Part shown: piece after piece, positions 12,878-15,651 of the stretch | How the letters are laid out: each line of letters starts with the position of its first letter | How positions within the stretch are numbered: position 1 is the first letter of the stretch | Assembly (NCBI GenBank): GCA_036005845.1 | Contig: DASYQD010000054.1 | Span: 1-15,651, forward strand | DNA length: 15,651 nt | Direction of reading: 5' to 3' | From: DASYQD01 sp036005845 | Lineage (GTDB): Bacteria > Acidobacteriota > Thermoanaerobaculia > Multivoradales > JAIOJS01 | Notes under the pieces: generated by a model | The model's input: only the letters and a program-made list of their open reading frames with translations | What the model was told of the DNA's origin: nothing | Databases searched by the model: none | Made by a program: the position numbers and the translations under genes

Positions 12878-15553
12878 CTACGGCTGCGGCGGCTCTGCCA
12901 CGCGGTAGAGCGCGTTGAAGAGCAGCTTGAAGGTGCGTAGCGTCTGCGCGCGGTGCTGCGGGCGGAAGCCGATGAGCACGACGCGGCCCTTGCCGACGCG
13001 CAGGTCGACCACGGCCGCCTTCTTCTCGAGCGCCGCGCCGCCGCGCAGGAAGCCGCTCACCAGGATGTCGCGCTCGTCGTCGGGGTAGCGGGCGACGACG
13101 CGGCGCTCGAAGCGCGGGTCGGGTATCGCGGTCTCGAAGGCCGGCGAGTCGGCGAACCAGCCGGCCTCCTCGCTGCGCATGCCGTAGGCGAGCGGCTCGG
13201 TCGGGTCGACGAGGAGGCGCAGCATCGAGCCGGGCGCCTCGATCTTGGCGTTGCGCTCGCTGACGACGTTGACCACGGGAAGACCGAAGAGATCGATGAA
13301 GTAGTCGGCCGACTCGTCTAGCGCCACGACGGTGCCGCCGGCTTCGACCCACGCCTTGATGCGGGCGCCACCGGCGTCGCCGCGCTTGTCGGTAGGTTTC
13401 GACGCCAGCGGCGGTCCACCCTTGTCGAGACCGCCGGCGTACTGCGGCGGCAGCGGCGAGGCGAGGCGGTCGGCGATCTCGCGGCCGGAGCGGCCGGTGG
13501 CGATGACGTCGGGATTGATGGCGGGAAAGAGCAGCACGTCGGCCTTGCCCGTGAAAGCGCCGCTGCGCAGGTCCTCGTTCGAGAGGCTGGTGTACGGAAA
13601 GCCGTACTGCTCGAGCAGCCAGCGCGTCCACCCTTCGTCGATGCTCGCCGTCCAGGGTTTGTAGAGCCCGACTCTGGCGCCGCGCACCGCGTGCCGCGGT
13701 CCGCTCGGGGCCACAGGCAGCGGCGCCACCGGCACGTGCAGCTCGCGCGAAAGCTGCGCGAGCTGCTGGGGAGTGGCGGCGGCCGGCGGGATCCAGAGGT
13801 CGCCGGGCGGCGCGGCCGCCCGCATGCCACCGATGCCCGCTTCGGCCGGCGTGGCCGACGCCAGCCACCAGAGCTCGGAGCCCTTGGCGAGCAGCCGGTT
13901 CATCAACGGGAAGACGCCGTCGGCGGCGTGGGAGACGATCCATCCGCCGGCGCCGGCCGGTACGTCGCCGCCGGGCCACGGCGTCTCTGCGATGGGCTCG
14001 AGGCTCGCCACCGGCGGCTGCTGCGCCTCCACCACCTCGACGCCCATCGAGATGGGCAACGACCACGAAGTGACGTCGTAGGGCTCGAGGATGTCGCCGC
14101 CATTGCTCCCCTGCACCTCGGGATACCGCTGCGGCCGCAGCATGGTGAGCAGGAACGCGCGGTATGGCTGCGCCGCCGGCACTACCACCGTCCCGGCCGG
14201 GTACTCCGTGAAGCCGAGCTTGAGTGGTCCGGCCGCGCGCGTCACTTCGACGCCATGCCGCAGCAGCAGGTCGACGAGCTTCGCGGCCGCCGTGGGATCG
14301 CGCTGATCGGGCGGCACGATCCACGCGTACGGTGCTTCGTTCTTGCCGGCATCAATAGCCTTGCTCGCCATGCGATGCAAGTTGCGCAGAAAGTCGCGCC
14401 GGTTCTCGGCCAGCGCTTCGGCGAACCCCCAGGTGGCGACGCGCTCGTACTCGACGATGTCCGAAAGGCGCCACCAGCCGCCCGGCCAGGGTGACGGGAA
14501 GTTCGAGCGCCGGCCGTACTCGGGCAGCCCCTTCTCGCCGCCCTCGAGCTCGCCCGGGTCGACGTAGATCGGCGTCGCGATGCGCGCGCTCGCCACCTCG
14601 GTGAGCAGGCCGGTGACGTTCTTCCACCACGCCGTGTTGCGGGTGCCGCCCGGCCAGTAGGAGTCGAAGATCATGTCGGAGCCGACGCCGAGCTTGCCCG
14701 CCTCCTCGAGGCGGCGCGACATGTTGGTGCCCAGCAGGTCGGCCTGGCGGAAGATCAGCGAGTCGACCTCGGGCGCCAGCGGATCGGTCTGCGGCGGCAC
14801 GAACATGCGCGGCCCGGTCGACCCCATCTGGTGCTCGTCGAGGAAGGCCTGCGGGAACCAGCGGCGGTAGAGCACGTCGTTGACGACCTGCGTCTCCTTC
14901 TGCGTCAGCATGTAGAAGTCGCGGTTGTCGTCGTGGCCGACGTAGTGGTGGTAGAGCCACGGCAGCGGGCCGCCCTCGTACGGCGTGCCCTTGTTCTTCT
15001 CGTACCAGTCGCGCGCGATGACCTGACCGTCGGGGTTGATCGACGGCATGAGGAGGAGGACGAGGTCGTCCATCCAGCCGAGCTTGTCGGGGTCGGTGGT
15101 GGTGGCGAACTCGTAAACGAAGCTCAGCGCCATCTGCGTCGAGCCGACCTCGGTCGAGTGGATGGAGCAGGAGACGAGGGCGATGACCTTGCCTTCGTCG
15201 ATCAGCGCTTGGACTTCGGGCGCCGAGAGCCCGGCCGGGAAGGCGAGGCGGCGCGCGATCTCGCGATAGCGGTCGAGGTGCTGCTGGTTGGCGGGCGAGG
15301 TGAGGATGACGACCGGCATGTCGTTGCCGAGCGTCGACTTGCCGGCGAGCTCGATGGAGACGCGGTCGGAGGCGGCGTCGACCGCTTTGAGGTAGGCGAG
15401 GACCTGCGGCCACGAGGCGAGCTGGCGGTCGGCGCCGGGGATGAAGCCGAGGAAGCTCTCGGGACTCGGGACGGCGGCGGCAGCGCTCGCGGCAGCAGCC
15501 AAGGCGAGAGCGACGATGGTGGCGAGCGCGAGGCGGGCGGGGCGTACCGGCAT
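12878..15553 (-). CDS. Exported M14-family zinc carboxypeptidase with C-terminal amidotransferase-like domain
   Basis: This 891-residue protein starts at ATG 15553 behind AAGGAG. A signal peptide covers about residues 1-27. The M14 peptidase domain has the zinc motif HSTE (His132, Glu135), INPDG (172-176), the Asn210-Arg211 pair, the third zinc ligand His241 in FLDEHQMGSTGPRM, and a probable catalytic Glu319 in LLTEVAS. All key residues are present, so it is probably active. A long middle region (about 400-600) has no motif I recognise. The C-terminal part (about 620-880) resembles a glutamine-amidotransferase-like fold (ARVGLYKPW..., then RIKAWVEAGGTVVALDES and VGKGRVVLIGFRPQHRAQT) without a recognisable catalytic triad. 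Related large M14 peptidases are common in soil and myxobacterial genomes. It probably trims peptides in the periplasm or outside; the substrate is unknown. Confidence 0.9.
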   Translation of the reverse strand: MPVRPARLALATIVALALAAAASAAAAVPSPESFLGFIPGADRQLASWPQVLAYLKAVDAASDRVSIELAGKSTLGNDMPVVILTSPANQQHLDRYREIARRLAFPAGLSAPEVQALIDEGKVIALVSCSIHSTEVGSTQMALSFVYEFATTTDPDKLGWMDDLVLLLMPSINPDGQVIARDWYEKNKGTPYEGGPLPWLYHHYVGHDDNRDFYMLTQKETQVVNDVLYRRWFPQAFLDEHQMGSTGPRMFVPPQTDPLAPEVDSLIFRQADLLGTNMSRRLEEAGKLGVGSDMIFDSYWPGGTRNTAWWKNVTGLLTEVASARIATPIYVDPGELEGGEKGLPEYGRRSNFPSPWPGGWWRLSDIVEYERVATWGFAEALAENRRDFLRNLHRMASKAIDAGKNEAPYAWIVPPDQRDPTAAAKLVDLLLRHGVEVTRAAGPLKLGFTEYPAGTVVVPAAQPYRAFLLTMLRPQRYPEVQGSNGGDILEPYDVTSWSLPISMGVEVVEAQQPPVASLEPIAETPWPGGDVPAGAGGWIVSHAADGVFPLMNRLLAKGSELWWLASATPAEAGIGGMRAAAPPGDLWIPPAAATPQQLAQLSRELHVPVAPLPVAPSGPRHAVRGARVGLYKPWTASIDEGWTRWLLEQYGFPYTSLSNEDLRSGAFTGKADVLLFPAINPDVIATGRSGREIADRLASPLPPQYAGGLDKGGPPLASKPTDKRGDAGGARIKAWVEAGGTVVALDESADYFIDLFGLPVVNVVSERNAKIEAPGSMLRLLVDPTEPLAYGMRSEEAGWFADSPAFETAIPDPRFERRVVARYPDDERDILVSGFLRGGAALEKKAAVVDLRVGKGRVVLIGFRPQHRAQTLRTFKLLFNALYRVAEPPQP

Positions 15554-15571
15554 GACTTCTCCTTCGGACTC

Positions 15572-15585
15572 GCCTCCGTGGAGGC
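15572..15585 (-). promoter_or_regulatory. Small inverted repeat in the peptidase leader
   Basis: GCCTCC and GGAGGC flank two bases just upstream of the ribosome binding site of the peptidase gene. As RNA it would be a 5-bp stem with a tetraloop. It may hide nothing and could be chance. Confidence 0.2.
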
Positions 15586-15599
15586 TGGAATGGGGTCGC

Positions 15600-15611
15600 G
15601 GCTCGCGAGCC
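15600..15611. promoter_or_regulatory. 12-bp perfect palindrome upstream of the peptidase gene
   Basis: GGCTCGCGAGCC lies about 47 bases before the peptidase start, where a promoter or operator would be expected. No convincing -35/-10 pair was found around it. Confidence 0.25.
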
Positions 15612-15651
15612 TATGCCACGCCGGTCGAGCTGCTGGCCAGCGTTGCTCAGC

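Noticed and set aside
15611..15651. Possible 3' end of another minus-strand gene (…LASSSTGVA then TAG)
   Set aside because: Only about 13 codons are visible before the window edge, with no motif; it could be chance.

Overview
The window is GC-rich bacterial chromosome with densely packed genes and short gaps. The gene set is an aromatic amino acid operon, an ETF-ubiquinone oxidoreductase, a fatty acid/phospholipid operon, and several exported proteins. This suggests an aerobic Gram-negative bacterium, perhaps a high-GC relative of the old Deltaproteobacteria (Myxococcota or Binatota-like). That placement is inference; no rRNA or other decisive marker is present. No phage, insertion sequence, CRISPR array or tRNA was seen.

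Region 1 (1-2941, minus strand) is an aromatic/tryptophan operon. It runs from a strong promoter through a roughly 200-nt leader to aroDE (fused type I 3-dehydroquinate dehydratase and shikimate dehydrogenase), then trpE (anthranilate synthase component I, cut off by the window edge). aroDE and trpE overlap by four bases. The leader holds the most interesting signal in the window: a small unlisted reading frame with tandem Trp codons, followed by mutually exclusive hairpins. This is the layout of a tryptophan attenuator, here placed in front of a shikimate-pathway fusion gene. The promoter spacer also contains a perfect 9+9 bp palindrome that could be an operator.

Region 2 (3096-5873) holds two convergent genes whose stop codons abut: ETF-ubiquinone oxidoreductase (plus) and an exported DUF4097-like beta-repeat protein (minus).

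Region 3 (5975-11285, minus) is the lipid operon in the order yceD(DUF177)-rpmF-plsX-fabD-fabG-acpP-fabF. It has a good sigma70-type promoter ahead of yceD and probably an internal promoter ahead of acpP. fabH, often found between plsX and fabD, is absent: the plsX stop overlaps the fabD start. Together the genes feed acyl-ACP made by FabD/FabG/AcpP/FabF to PlsX for phospholipid synthesis.

Region 4 (11398-15553) holds two convergent genes for exported proteins: a cysteine-rich PQQ-type sugar dehydrogenase-like beta-propeller (plus) and a large two-domain M14 zinc carboxypeptidase (minus). The last ~100 bases hold the leader of the peptidase gene and little else that can be supported.
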